In this document: positions 54,101 through 64,000 of the stretch, in pieces | How positions within the stretch are numbered: position 1 is the stretch's first letter | Layout: each line of letters begins with the position of its first letter | Assembly (NCBI RefSeq): GCF_010183535.1 | Contig: NC_071330.1 | Span: forward strand, 558,001-622,000 | From: Caenorhabditis remanei | Taxonomy: Eukaryota; Nematoda; Chromadorea; Rhabditida; Rhabditidae | DNA length: 64,000 nucleotides | Reading direction: 5' to 3' | Translations under genes and position numbers: made by a program | Notes under the pieces: generated by a model | Told to the model about the DNA's origin: nothing | What the model saw: only the letters and a program-made list of their open reading frames with translations | The model's database searches: none

Positions 54101-57100
54101 ACTAAAACTCATCATTCCAGTACCCCCAACATCGTCTGAAAACAATGGACGAAGAGATCGAAGAGCTCAATTCGGGAGCTCAAAAGAAACAGAACATTGA
54201 CGATATAACAGTCAAAACGGACGTCACCGATCGCCAAACATGTCAAGTTCTGGAAGTGGCCGCCCGTGATCTACCGTCCCGCCCATTCTCATTCGAGAAG
54301 GAGAGTCAGACGATGCACGGACGTCTTCTCAAGGAACGAGTGAACGAGACGGTGTCTCATATCGATGAAGACGTCGGAATGGGCGTCTCGCCGTGTCTTC
54401 TGTTGACTGCGTTGACGACGTCGAATGCTGCCGATGGTAAGAGGCGAGAAACCGCAGAAATTTGAAGGCTGGGGCACCTTTGGCGCGTTTTTAAGCATAA
54501 AATTGTGGAAATTTGTGGATCTCCAGGCATACAGACTGAAATCATCATACATCAGGCGCACCTTTGGCGCGATTTTGAATCTGAAATTGCTAAAATTGGA
54601 AATTTATGACATCTGGCGCACGTTTGACGCGTTTTTAGTTTTAAAAATTTTTCGAAAAGGAGTAGAATAACTCTAGAATTAGTTATAATTTAGTCAGCGG
54701 ACATCTGGATTTCCAGACACAAAAAATTGAAACTGGGTCCTCTTTTGACGCGTTTTTAGAGGGAAAAACTGATGGAATGATGTCTGGCGCGCCTTCAACG
54801 CTTTTTTTTTGTGAAAATTTCGCATTTTCGGGCATCTGGGAGCAAAAACAGACATTACCAAGTACAGCTGGCGCACCTTTGACGCTTTTTCTGCACCTTG
54901 AGGACAACTGGATTCACGGATACACATCCAGAGGGAATATGGCGCGCCTTCGACGCGTTTTTTTCTTTTTGAAACATCTTCACATCTAGAATCGACCACA
55001 AATAAACTAGTAGACAGACTTCATCTGGCGCGCCTTTGACGCGTTCTCCAATCTATTTTCGATCAATTTTTCCCATTCCAGGAATGTCGTTGGAACGTTT
55101 CGAAACAATTGGAGACTCATTTCTGAAATTCGCCACCACCGACTACCTCTACCATACACTTCAAGATCAACACGAGGGAAAACTGTCGTTTGCACGAAGC
55201 AAAGAGGTGTCAAACTGTAATTTGTATCGACTCGGAAAAAAGTTGGGAATTCCACAACTGATTGTGGCCAACAAGTTTGATGCGCATGATTCGTGGCTTC
55301 CGCCTTGGTGAGGACGATTTTTGAGCGAATTTTCAGACAATTTAGGTCATTTAAAGCCGTTTTTAGCGAATTTGGCTGTAATTTTTGATCATTTAGGCTA
55401 TTTTCAGAGGTTTTTTGAGCATTTTTAGTGCTGTTTTTCCATAATTTCTAATTTTTCGGCGGAGTTTCCGGCAAAAAATTGTTCAAAGGGGCTCCAAAGG
55501 CTTTAAATAGAGGTTTTTAAGGAGTTTTCACCATTTTTTCTCCGATTTTCTCAGATTTATAAACAAAATCCGTCGCGAAAATCAATTTTTAGTACGTTTC
55601 CGATGATTTTATTCAATTTTTTCGATTGATCTCGAGTTTATTTTACTAAATTTAGCAGGTCTTGCCTCTGTCGTAATTTAAAATGAAACTCTGTAATATC
55701 CAGCGATTCCACACAAATTATTTTTTTTAGTATCACCAAGATATCTGAAATTCCGGAAATTTCGAAAAAGTTCGGTATTTTCAAAGATTTTTTGAGAATT
55801 TCAGGCATATTTTTCGTAAAGTTTCAATTTTTTGAGAGATTTTACAGATGGTTCCACTGTTTTTCATCGATTTCTGTGGTTTTAGAAGGAAAATCCGTCT
55901 GACTTTCAGAAAATGAAAAAAAAGAAGATATTTTTAGCACTTTTCCAGTCAATTTCAGCTAGATTCACGAGATTTTCCTCAAATCTTGATTATAAGCCTT
56001 TTTTGAAGGAAAGAGACACTGAAATGGAGTGACTGGCGCACCTTTGACGCGCGTCCCTCAACCGGAGACTGGTGTGACGTTGACGCGCAGAAGTCACGCC
56101 AGACAGTTGGGTAATTTTGATACATTTCTTGAGGAACGCGCGTCAACGTCACACCAGTTTCAGGTTGAGGAACGCGCGTCAAAGGTGCGCCAGTCACTCA
56201 ATTTCAGAGAATTTTTAGAGGGTTTTCCATGAATTTGCCTATTCGTCGATCATTTTTTTCGATCTGCATTTCATATTGTAACGAATTCCTTCCAATTTTC
56301 AGCTACGTGCCCACTTGCGATTTCAAAGCGCCCAATAACAGTGATGCCGAGGAGAAAGACAAAGAAATTGAGAGAATTCTGAATGGACAAACTATTGAAG
56401 AGAAGCCAGAGGATAAAACCGGATGGGATATTGGTGGAGACACGGCGAAGAGTACCGCCGATGGAATTGAGACAATCAATTTCCCGAAGGTAACGCAGCA
56501 GCGCGTCAGAGGCGCGCCAGAGACAGAAAATTCGAAAATTCCGTGTAGAAAATGCGAAAATTGAGCATTTTTGAACAAAAACAAAAACGCGTCCGAGGTG
56601 CGCCAGACAGAAAATATTGAAATTTGAACCTCTCTGAAAATGAAAAACGGCCCTTAAATCGGAAAACGCGTCTAAGGTACCCCAGACTCCATTTTTAAAT
56701 TCCTGAAGTTGAAACCGAGGAAAACGCGTCGGAGGTGCGCCAGCCAGAAAATATCGAAATTTGAGCATTTTTGGACATGAAAAACCCATTTTGAATCAGA
56801 AAACGCGGCTAAGGCACACCAGACTCCATTTCCAAATTCCCAACAAAAACGCGTCAGAGGCGCGCCAGACAGAAAATGCGAACAATGAGCATTTTTGAAC
56901 AAAAACGCGTCACAGGCGCGCCAGACGATCATTTTTGCTGTCCGGAGGAAAAAAAAATGATCTGAACAAAAAAATGCGCCCACAGTACGCCAGCCCTATT
57001 TCTATTTTTTGATCCTTAAATTATTTTTAAAACGCGTCAGAGTTGCGCCAGACATGTAACATTCGAGAAAATTTCGTATAGAAAATATCGAAATTTGAGA

Positions 57101-60100
57101 ATATTTGAACATAAAAACGAAATTTATAATCGGAAAACGCGTCCCAGGCGCGCCAGACTCCATTTCCAACTTCCCTTAGCTGAAACCAACAAAAAACGCG
57201 TCTGGAGTGCGCCAGACAGAAAGTTTGAAAATTTCGTATAAAAAATATCGCGAAATTTGAACATAGAAACAAAATTTTAACCAGAGAACGCGTCTACGGT
57301 ACGCCAGACTCAATTTCCAATTTTAATTCCCAACAAAACCGCGTCGCAGGCGCACCAGACGATTATTTTTGCTTTCCGGAAGAATAAATGAAAGATTGAT
57401 GTGAAATACGCGCCCACAGAACGCCAGCCTCTTCCATTTTTTGATTTTGCTTAAAAACGCGTCAAAGGTGCGCCAGACCCACCCTCATTACCCTCAATAT
57501 CACTTGGATAAGGCGGTTATTTAGCTGTAAAATTTTAATTATTGACTAAAAAAACGCGTCCGCGTCACCCCAGCGCCATACCAACTCGTTCCCAGCTTCA
57601 GCAATCACGCCTTCTCAACGAAGACATCTCTCCACTACCGTACAATCTGCTCACTCAACAAAATATCTCTGATAAATCGATTGCCGACGCGATGGAAGCG
57701 CTCATTGGAGTGCATTTGCTCACATTGGGACCGAATCCCACGTTGAAGGTGAGAAAATCAAAAATTGGGTGAAAATCGGAGGTTTCAGACTTATTTTTTT
57801 CGAAATTTTCAGCCCAAAAATAGTTTTTTCTGCAAATTTTTGAGTTTTTCAAGCCAATTTTCAGTCATTTTCTTCCATATTCTAGCCGGACCTCCTACTC
57901 AAAAAATGACTGAGAATCGGAGTTTCAGACATATTTTTCAAGATTTCCAGTCCAAAATTCGGTTTTTCTGCAATTTTTGAGTTTTCCAAGCCAATTTTCT
58001 ATAATTTTCTCCCATTTTTCACTCGAAATTTGTCTTCCAGATACAGAAAATCTGAGTTTTTGGTGGGAAAATACTCAAAAAATGACTGAAAATCGGTTCA
58101 AAATAAGGATTTTTTCAAATTTTTTGAGATTTTTATGCCAAATTTCAGTCATTTTCTTCCATATTTCACCACAAATCTCCCCTGAAAATCTGTGATTTTG
58201 GTAGAAAAACACGAAAAATGGCTGAAAATCGAAGTTTCAGTTCAAAAATTGAGATTTCTGCAATTTTTGAGTTTTTCAAGCCAATTTTCAGTCATTTTCT
58301 TTCATATTTCACCCCTAATCTCCCCTGAAAATCAAGGTTTTTGATAGGAAAACACCAAAAAATGGCTGAAAATCGGATTTTCAGTTTAAAAATTCAAAAA
58401 TTTTGTTTTTTCAAGCAAATTTCCGGTCATTTTCTCCCAATTTTCACCCTAAATCTCGCCTATTTCCAGGTAATGAGCTGGATGGGACTGAAAGTGATCC
58501 AAAAAGACGCGAAAACTGAAGTCGCCCACCCTCTGCTCCGTTTCATCGACACACCCGCCAATCCGGACGCTTCGATGAAGGCGTTGAACAACTTGTGGCA
58601 ACAATATCAATTCGCTAATTTGGAGGAGAGAATTGGGTTGGTTTCAGTTGTCAAAATTGAATTTCTGGCAGTTTTTAAGCCAAAAATCATAAAATTCAAT
58701 GCCAAAAACATCGGGAAATGTGGAAAAGCAGATTGAAAGTGATTAAAACCCCGGAAAATCGATTTTTGACAGGTTTTTGAACCCAAAATCGATAAATTTG
58801 ACGCTACAGACATCGCGTCAAAAGCGCGCCAGATGGGTGTGTTCGATAGCTGATCCGACGCGCCAAAAGCGCACCAGATACCGTTTTTGGGTCAAAAGTG
58901 GGTTTTCGAACCAAAAATCTAGAAATTCGAAAATTAGGAATCGCTGTAAAACAGACGGAAGGCGGACAAGGCGCGCCAGACGAGAAAACGCGTGTAAGGC
59001 GCGCCAGATCAATCTAACTCTGGACATCCGGACACACAGACAGAACGTTTGAGTTGAAGTCTGAGAAGAAAGATATACAAAACGCGTACAAGGTGCGCCG
59101 GATTATCAGAAAAGTCGAAAATCTAGAAATAAGAGGTTCGCTTTATCTGGAAAAGCAGGAAAACGCGTCAAAGGAACGCCAGATTTTAGTACAGACATCC
59201 GGACATCTCGGCACACAGTCAGACCATTTCTATTTTCAAAAAGCACCTCAAAACGCGCCTAAGGCACGCCAGGCCCTACGGACAGAAAGACAGACAGACA
59301 CATAAACAGATCGATAGCTGAAAACGAATTTATTCAGTTTACCAAAATCAATGAAATTAATGAGAAAATGTTCTCAAAAGTGCGTCAAAGGCGCGCCAGA
59401 AAGAAAAACGTAGAAATTTTCGTTAAAAGTTTCATATTTTGAACAATTATTCGGACATCTGGACCCACAAACAGAAGTTTCGGGATCTTTAAGAAACAGT
59501 ACAGTAATAAATTATTGCGTGGACATCCGGAAATACAGACGTACAGACAGAAGTTGGACAGAAGTTGAAAAGTTTGGACATCGGGGCATTCGGATTTTTG
59601 AGTACAGTAACCCAAGATTGTGTGGACATCTGGACATACAGACATGCAGACATGCAGACGGAAAAAAATGTAGGGAATTGTGCTCAAAAGTGCGTCAAAA
59701 GCGCGCCAGATTGAAAAATCTTGCATCTGAAAATCCGGACATCAGACAACATTGTCTATCCGGCCACTTCCATATTTTGAATAATTGTTTGGACATCCCG
59801 ACACACAGACAGACATTTTCCCAATCCCCAAATAACCATACTTGTCAACCGGGCCGAAACGGGCCGGCGCGTAACTCGCGTCAAAATGAATACTACGAGC
59901 TGAAAAATATACCAAAATGTAGATCTCGACGAGTTCTATGGCCGTGACACACTACGGGCCGGATGGCTATTTGTTCATGTGCCGCGGGTCGGCAAAAAGT
60001 GACAAAAAACGCGAAAATGGCCAAAAAAACCCATTCTAGTCCTGCCCGCGGCATATTAACAAATAGACATTTGGCCTGTAGTAGATCACGGACATAGAAC

Positions 60101-62020
60101 TCGTCGAGATCTACATTTCGGTATATTTTTCAGCTCATAATATTCATTTTGACGCGAGTTACGCGCCGGCCCGTGTCGGCCCAGTTGACAAGTATGCAAA
60201 TAACTCATTTTTTAGATATCGCTTCAAAGAACGCGCGTATCTCGTCCAAGCGTTCACCCACGCCTCCTACATCAACAATCGTGTCACCGGATGCTATCAA
60301 CGATTGGAATTCCTTGGAGACGCCGTTCTCGACTACATGATTACTCGATATCTATTCGAAGACGTCCGTCAGTACAGTCCCGGAGTCCTAACCGACCTCC
60401 GATCCGCTCTCGTCAATAACACCATTTTTGCGTCGTTAGCCGTGAAATTTGAGTTCCAAAAGGTATGATTTTGCGGGGTTTCCCGCTGAAAATCACCTTT
60501 TCCAGAAGATTTTTGTATGAAATTCGAATTTTTTGCTCAAAAACCCTGAAAATTCCCATTTTTCTGCGGTTTTTAGCCAAAAATTGCCATTTTTATCAGT
60601 TTTTTGTAGAAAAAAATCTTTAAAAGTTCCAAAAACCTTGAAAATTGCAGCACTTCATCGCCATGTGTCCGGGACTTCATCATATGATTGAGAAGTTTGT
60701 CAAATTGTGCGCCGACCGTAATTTCGACACGAATTTCAATGCGGAGGTGAGTTTTCAGTCTGAAAATTCAAATTTTCGTCTGAAAAATAGGCGAAAATAC
60801 TCGAAAATTCACGATTTTTTTCAAATCTGAAGCGATTAGTAAGGCTGGCGCACCTTTGCCGCGTTTTTAAGAACAAACACTATGTTATCGTTAAACGCTG
60901 AGTATCTGGGGTGCCTTTTGACGCCTTTTCTGTGAATATTTTGCTCTGAAAATTGAGAAAAATACTCAAATTTCATATCTGGCGTACCTTTGACGCGTTT
61001 TGTACGTTTTTATGTGGAAAACGCGGCAAAGGTGCCCCCAGACATGTCAAAACTTGGAGTTTTGTTAAAAACAGAGAATCTGGCGCACCTTACTGTAGAG
61101 AAATTAGAATTTTTAGCATCTGGCGCGCCTCAGACGCGTTTTCTTGACACATATCTAGTGCGCCTGCGACGCGTTTTTGTCGGGCTTCTGGATAATGGAA
61201 AACGCGTCGGTGGCACGCCAGAAGTAAAGACAGTAGACATCTGAACATCCGGACAGACATTATTCCCTGATGGAAAACGCGCCAAAGGTGGGCCAGACGA
61301 AAATTTTGGACAGATGGAGATCCGGACAGACATACAGGCGGCGGAGGCGCGCCAGACATGATAAAAAAGCATTTTCTCTGCCTATTTCCGGCCAAAGTAT
61401 AGATTTTAAACGAGCTTCTGGACATCTGGACATCAGGACACACAGATATATCTTGAATTCACACATTTCCAGATGTACATGGTGACGACGGAAGAAGAAA
61501 TAGACGAAGGACACGAAGAAGACGTCGAAGTGCCGAAAGCACTGGGCGACGTGTTCGAATCGGTTGCCGGAGCGATTTATCTCGATTCGGGCCGAAATTT
61601 AGACACGACGTGGCAAGTGTTATTCCACATGATGCGCAGTACAATCGACTCGTGTTGTGCGAATCCGCCACGCTCTCCGATCCGTGAGCTCATGGAGTTG
61701 GAGGCAAGCAAAGCGCGTTTCAGTAAGATGGAGCGCATTTTGGAGAGTGGAAAAGTGAGGGTTACGGTAGATGTTGGGAATAATATGCGATTCACTGGAA
61801 TGGGAAGAAATTATCGAATTGCGAAGGCGACGGCGGCGAAGAGAGCATTGAAGTGAGTTGGATTTTTGGGGGGATTTCCAGAAAAATTGGAAAGTTGTGA
61901 TTTTCAAAATTTTCAGCCAATATTTTCAAGCATTTTACAACCAAAATCCCTCGAAATTTCAGATATCTCCACCAAATGGAAGAGCAACGACGTGCCGCAC
62001 TCGCCGCCACATCTGTCTAA
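39199..62020 (+). CDS. dcr-1: Dicer, double-stranded-RNA endoribonuclease
   Basis: 21 exons: 39199-39412, 40259-40392, 40532-40834, 41462-41833, 44064-44375, 45167-45409, 46691-46845, 47366-47912, 49167-49717, 50660-51264, 51903-52093, 52673-53044, 54121-54436, 55082-55307, 56303-56489, 57602-57748, 58470-58636, 60216-60462, 60651-60746, 61473-61852 and 61963-62020. All phases agree; 1940 residues, near the roughly 1910 of C. elegans. Order: helicase with GTGSGKT (34-40), DECH (145-148), GLTAS (179-183) and QSKGRAR (490-496); DUF283 (about 550-650); platform-PAZ (about 780-1000); RNase IIIa with E1446, D1450, D1605 and E1608; RNase IIIb with E1712, D1716, D1821 and E1824; C-terminal dsRNA-binding domain (about 1870-1935). 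All acidic residues are kept. Dicer makes siRNAs and miRNAs and works with RDE-4 and DRH proteins. Introns total about 17 kb and are full of repeats. Exon 16 could start at 57596 instead (adds LQ). Confidence 0.96.
40860..41455. repeat. TTCTGAATCC-type repeats, dcr-1 intron 3
   Basis: Almost the whole intron consists of irregular runs of ATTCTGAATCC, GAATTCAGAATC and CTTGAATTCTGAATC. They share the GAATTC palindrome and an 11-14-bp periodicity. The same repeats fill introns 6 and 8. Confidence 0.85.
42630..42771 (+). mobile_element. About 140-bp terminal-inverted-repeat element, copy 3 (dcr-1 intron 4)
   Basis: TTTGGCACAGTTCTTACAAC at the left and GTTGTAAGAAGCGTGCCGTG at the right are inverted; inner GCGCTCCACCGAAA and GGTAGAGCGC. 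The interior GTCTCTTTTTCTCTG..TCTCAATTTCGCACAC matches copies 1 and 2. Confidence 0.78.
42924..43467. repeat. 544-bp near-perfect inverted repeat in dcr-1 intron 4
   Basis: The ends AAAGGAGGACTGAAGTCATA and TATGACTTCAGTCCTCCTTT are exact complements. The arms of about 250 bp run to CAAAATTTCGTGTTTT / AAAACACGAAAATTTG around a 28-bp loop near 43180-43207. The inner blocks GTAGTCCTCTCGGACAAAA and TTTTGTCCGAGAGGACTAC match exactly. Related single blocks (TGTAGTCCACTCGGACAAGC) occur near 27885 and 21860, which suggests a dispersed element. Confidence 0.92.
45410..46685. repeat. TTCTGAATCC-type repeats with copies of the exon 6 tail, dcr-1 intron 6
   Basis: The repeats of intron 3 fill this intron. 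Embedded are two copies of the end of exon 6 with its donor: 45776-45812 (GTGATTTGAAGGATTTTCAG then CAGATTGAGAAGGTGT) and 46384-46402 (CCAGATTGAGAAGGTGTGTG). The neighbouring sequence TTCTGAATCC..AATTTTGACCAGAATTCTG also recurs after each, so whole blocks of exon tail plus intron start were duplicated. Confidence 0.85.
48475..49140. repeat. TTCTGAATCC-type repeats with an exon 6 tail copy, dcr-1 intron 8
   Basis: Same repeat class. At 48875-48912 stands CAGTGATTTGAAGGATTTTC followed by AGCAGATTGAGAAGTTGTGG, matching the exon 6 tail at 45375-45412, but with TT where exon 6 has the GGT of its donor. Upstream (48050-48350) lie GACATCTGGACAG-type motifs. Confidence 0.8.
51380..51880 (+). repeat. 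GC-rich motif array, forward orientation, dcr-1 intron 10
   Basis: Copies of TCTGGCGCACCTTTGACGC-like sequence near 51410, 51525, 51590, 51665, 51750 and 51860, all in one orientation. GACATCCGGACGCACC and GACATCCGGATGAACAG blocks are close by. The first block occurs twice as a 110-bp direct repeat (51265-51300 and 51430-51470, GGTTTTTGATGGGTTTTG). Confidence 0.85.
52100..52670. repeat. AT-rich about 55-bp tandem units, dcr-1 intron 11
   Basis: Units contain AAAATCTCGAAAAATCA, GATTTTATGGCATTTTTCAA and variants. About nine diverged copies fill the intron. Confidence 0.6.
53742..54091. mobile_element. Hairpin element with GGGCCGAAACGGGCCGGCGC arm, dcr-1 intron 12
   Basis: The arms from CAAACCGGGCCGAAACGGGC to GTTTCGGCCCGGTTTG are inverted around about 53905. 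They include GTAGATCTC..GAGTTCTATG and GGCCGG..GCTATTCGTTA. It matches the element at 59837-60196 throughout. The left CATACTTG end is missing, so this copy is truncated; the right end is CAAGTATG. It lies 30 bp before exon 13. Confidence 0.85.
54465..55050 (+). repeat. GC-rich motif array, forward orientation, dcr-1 intron 13
   Basis: Copies near 54472, 54556, 54613, 54737, 54783, 54868, 54940 and 55025 read CTGGCGCACCTTTGACGCGTTTTT or variants, all in the same orientation. Confidence 0.86.
55308..56026. other. Ordinary AT-rich part of dcr-1 intron 14
   Basis: About 720 bp of low-complexity intron with GAATTTTCAG..GTTTTTAGCG blocks also seen at 53100-53700. No exon, RNA gene or element was recognised. 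Confidence 0.5.
56027..56199. repeat. 173-bp hairpin built from GC-rich motifs, dcr-1 intron 14
   Basis: GAGTGACTGGCGCACCTTTG at the left and CAAAGGTGCGCCAGTCACTC at the right are exact complements. A second inner pair is ACTGGTGTGACGTTGACGCG with CGCGTCAACGTCACACCAGT. The ends are the GC-rich motif in opposite orientations, which suggests motif copies can pair and flip. Confidence 0.85.
56490..57575 (-). repeat. GC-rich motif array, reverse orientation, dcr-1 intron 15
   Basis: Some sixteen copies of AAACGCGTCNNAGGYGCGCCAGAC-like sequence lie from 56497 to 57570, all in the same orientation. Several sit in a longer repeated block (AGAAAATATCGAAATTTGAG..ACTCCATTTCCAA), giving a higher-order unit of about 100-170 bp. 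Confidence 0.88.
57775..58440. repeat. About 130-bp tandem units, dcr-1 intron 16
   Basis: Four or five units share CAATTTTTGAGTTTTTCAAG, CCAATTTTCAGTCATTTTCT and AAAATGGCTGAAAATCGG. They fill the intron between exons 16 and 17. Confidence 0.7.
58805..59715 (-). repeat. GC-rich motif array, reverse orientation, dcr-1 intron 17
   Basis: Copies near 58815, 58857, 58965, 58990, 59085, 59165, 59250, 59385 and 59693, mixed with many GACATCCGGACACACAGACAGA blocks (59025, 59195, 59450, 59520, 59620, 59730, 59795). Confidence 0.86.
59837..60196. mobile_element. 360-bp hairpin transposable element with 8-bp target duplication, dcr-1 intron 17
   Basis: The ends CATACTTGTCAACCGGGCCG and CGGCCCAGTTGACAAGTATG are inverted, and the arms extend to near the centre. 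The flanks CAAATAAC (59829-59836) and CAAATAAC (60197-60204) are an exact 8-bp duplication, the size made by hAT and P-type transposases. It lies 19 bp before exon 18. A truncated copy is in intron 12 (53742-54091). Confidence 0.88.
60840..61370. repeat. GC-rich motif array with an orientation switch, dcr-1 intron 19
   Basis: Forward copies lie near 60845, 60907, 60980, 61080, 61120 and 61158; reverse copies near 61018, 61198, 61275 and 61340. Unlike the other arrays it is mixed, so the one-orientation rule is not absolute. Confidence 0.85.
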
Positions 62021-62490
62021 TAACTTTTTGTATTTTTCTTTTATTTTTCCTTATTATTCGTCCATATCATTCTAGATTTTTCCAATTATGTGCCTTTATC
62101 ATCTCTCCTCATTTTTGATTTATTATCGATCTATTTGATATTTCTCAGTCTAAGTATTTCTCTTCGTTTCCCCGTCCGTTTTACGTGTCTCTTCTCTTTT
62201 ATAACCGATTTTATGTGATTTGGCTGAAAATTTGGCTGCGGCACGGTTTCTTGAAGCTCCGCCCCTCAAGAAGTGGGCGGAGCTGAGAGGAGCTGTTATA
62301 TATGAAATGAATTTAAATTGACGTGACCCCACTTTCTAGAAAAATTAAATTTACCAACGAGAAAAAACCGAAAATTTCCAACTTCCATTTATTTCTCAAA
62401 ACTCTTTATTATTATAACGAAAAAAAGAGTCTCCGAATCTTCTTTCTTCCGATTGAACTTTTATCGCGAACGGGAAGGAAATAATATAAA
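62021..62490 (+). other. dcr-1 3' flank and upstream of the next gene
   Basis: T-rich 3' region after the dcr-1 TAA, then an inverted GCTCCGCCC..GGGCGGAGC hairpin at 62250-62284 (AGCTCCGCCC / GGGCGGAGCT). After it comes AT-rich sequence up to the ATG at 62491. No clear AATAAA was found near the stop. Confidence 0.45.
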
Positions 62491-63586
62491 ATGAGTTTAA
62501 CAATATCAGAAGGCGACGACACAATTGAGTGTGTTAGACACGATGTGAGTTGAGAATTTCGGGCGGGAAATTTGAATTTTTCAAAAAAAAATTTGGGAGA
62601 AAACGCGCTCCATTGAAAAACAAGATTTGGCGCGAAATTTGAAATACTGAGCGCGCTTAGTAAGTGCGCTCTATTGAGAAAATTGAAAAATATTCGATTT
62701 GGCGGGAAATTGGAAATTTTGAGATTGCTGAGAAAGTGCGCTCTGTTGATAACAATGTAAAAATCAAAAATATAGCAGAATTTCACAATAGAGCGCACAT
62801 GCCCCTCAACTTGAAATTCTGTGTGAAAGTGCGCTCCATTGAGAATTTAGGCGGGAAATTTGAATTTTTCAACAAAAAAATTGGGAGAAAACGCGCTCTA
62901 ATGAGAAAATCCAAAAAATCATAAGATTTGGCGCGAAATACTGACTCAGTAAGTGCGCTCTATTGAGAAAATGGAAAATTTGAGATTGTTGAGAAAGTGC
63001 GCTGTATTGATAACAATGCAAAACTCATGAAAATAGCAGAGTTTCACAATAGAGCGCACATGTCTCAAATTGAAATGCTGTATGAAAGTGCGCTCCATTG
63101 AGAATTTAGACGGGTAATTTGAAAATTTGAGATTGTTATCAATAGAGCGCATTTTCAATTATCATATTTAGTTATTTAAATTCCTTGAGATTTGGCGCCA
63201 AATATGAAAACCCCGAATTTTTTATCGATAGAGCGCGTTTGCATTGCACAAGTCCGCTCTATAGGACAAAATGAGATTTTTGGCGAGAAATTTAAAAGTT
63301 TGAGATTGCGTGAGTCTGTAAATGCGCTCTACTGAGAATTGGCGCGAAATTTGAAAAAATATGTAGAAAACGCAAAAATTGAATATTTTAGTAAATTTTC
63401 GTAGGTAGATCAAAAAAAAAAAGTTTGCAGCCAGGCGACGAATCGATCGACGGAACGAATGGTGGTGATGGTGGTTGTGGTGATAGTGAGCACGGTGGAC
63501 AGAGCACTCAATTATCAGAAGGAGGAGGGAATAGTAGTGGATCAACGAACAGTGTCACCAGCAGTGGAAAAGAGAATCCCGAGGAG
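62491..63586 (+). CDS. Start of an unrecognised acidic Gly/Ser-rich protein, first two exons
   Basis: Exon 1 is 62491-62544 (MSLTISEGDDTIECVRHD, GTGAGT donor) and exon 2 is 63431-63586 (acceptor TTTGCAG, donor GTACGT); both junctions are in phase 0. The 70 visible residues are acidic and low-complexity: DGTNGGDGGCGDSEHGGQST, then GGGNSSGSTNSVTSSGKENP. No domain is visible and the gene continues past the window, so no function can be given. The 886-bp intron is packed with GCGCTCTATTGAG motifs. Codon use, conserved splice signals and the clean frame support a real gene. Confidence 0.55.
62590..63330. repeat. Interspersed GCGCTCTATTGAG motifs, second cluster
   Basis: About fifteen motifs near 62605, 62655, 62667, 62735, 62795, 62830, 62890, 62955, 62997, 63050, 63090, 63145, 63230, 63255 and 63322, in both orientations, with GGCGGGAAATTTGAA blocks. 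A pair of about 150-bp segments repeats: 62740-62850 and 62995-63110 share GATAACAAT..AATAGAGCGCACATG. Confidence 0.82.
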
Positions 63587-64000
63587 GTACGTTTCGAAAA
63601 CCGGACGTTTTGAAACCACGAGACATTTCGAAACTGAGACTTTTGAGGCAATTTTGACGTTTTAAAACCGGACGTTTTGAAATCATTGAGGCAATTTTGA
63701 CATTTCAGAGCCATAACATGGTTACAAAATGTCACGGTTGCGAAACGTCCTTGTTTTTCGAAAAATGAAGCTTGAGACCTCAGGGACGTTTTAAAACCAG
63801 TGGCAACCGAGACATTTGGCAACCATGACATTTCGAAACGTCCTGGAATCAAATTCTGTGGATTTCGAGTAATTTTCAAAATTTAAAAAAATTCCGAAAA
63901 TTTTAAGCTTTTCTGGAAAGTCGATAGCCCCCGACTCCTATTTTGAGGGCGGAGCCAAAAATGGGCGTGGTCTGAAAGGGGGCGGAGTGTAAGAAAAGAG
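63587..64000 (+). other. Second intron of the last gene, to the window end
   Basis: Contains irregular repeats of GGACGTTTTGAAA, GACATTTCGAAAC and their complements (63600-63850), and ends with GGGCGGAGCC..GGGGGCGGAG blocks. No exon was seen before the window ends. Confidence 0.5.

Noticed and set aside
59054..59305. 83-codon plus-strand frame in dcr-1 intron 17
   Set aside because: It reads through GC-rich and GACATCCGG motifs; dcr-1 exons 17 and 18 join in phase across it.

Overview
This is nuclear DNA from a nematode of the genus Caenorhabditis, close to but not C. elegans. The evidence is five recognisable worm orthologues with short GT..AG exons, AT-rich introns, TTTCAG-type acceptors next to start codons, and families expanded in this genus (FBA_2-type F-box proteins, Clc-like four-pass membrane proteins). 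All gene models were built by hand from reading-frame continuity and splice signals. No alignment or database search was run.

Layout. 1-1317: last two exons of apc-2. 1810-4475 (minus): unrecognised multi-exon gene, head-to-head with grp-1 (4701-11505), a cytohesin Arf exchange factor. 13024-21610: vms-1, the Vms1/ANKZF1 peptidyl-tRNA hydrolase of ribosome quality control. 22000-23605: idi-1, isopentenyl-diphosphate isomerase. About 18080-25606 is then repeated in tandem as about 25607-31545. The duplication cut vms-1 in intron 8 and a minus-strand F-box gene in its first intron. The window therefore holds a whole vms-1, idi-1 copy A, an F-box gene without its first exon, a 5'-less vms-1 tail, idi-1 copy B and the whole F-box gene (29943-32140). 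A second F-box gene follows (32482-33490), then an F-box relic, two elements with CAGAGTTGT ends, and an inverted pair of Clc-like genes with two relics between them (35285-38156).

39199-62020 is dcr-1, the single worm Dicer: 21 exons, 1940 codons, all helicase and RNase III catalytic residues present. A further gene starts at 62491 and runs off the window.

The unusual content is in the introns. They hold arrays of a short GC-rich motif (ACGCGT, then CAAA, then GGCGCGCC) that mostly keeps one orientation per intron. They also hold several other short interspersed repeats, long near-perfect inverted repeats, and small terminal-inverted-repeat elements, two with visible 8-bp target duplications. 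dcr-1 itself carries a 544-bp foldback, a full and a partial copy of another hairpin element, and copies of its own exon 6 tail. Its primary transcript should contain long double-stranded RNA of the kind Dicer cuts.
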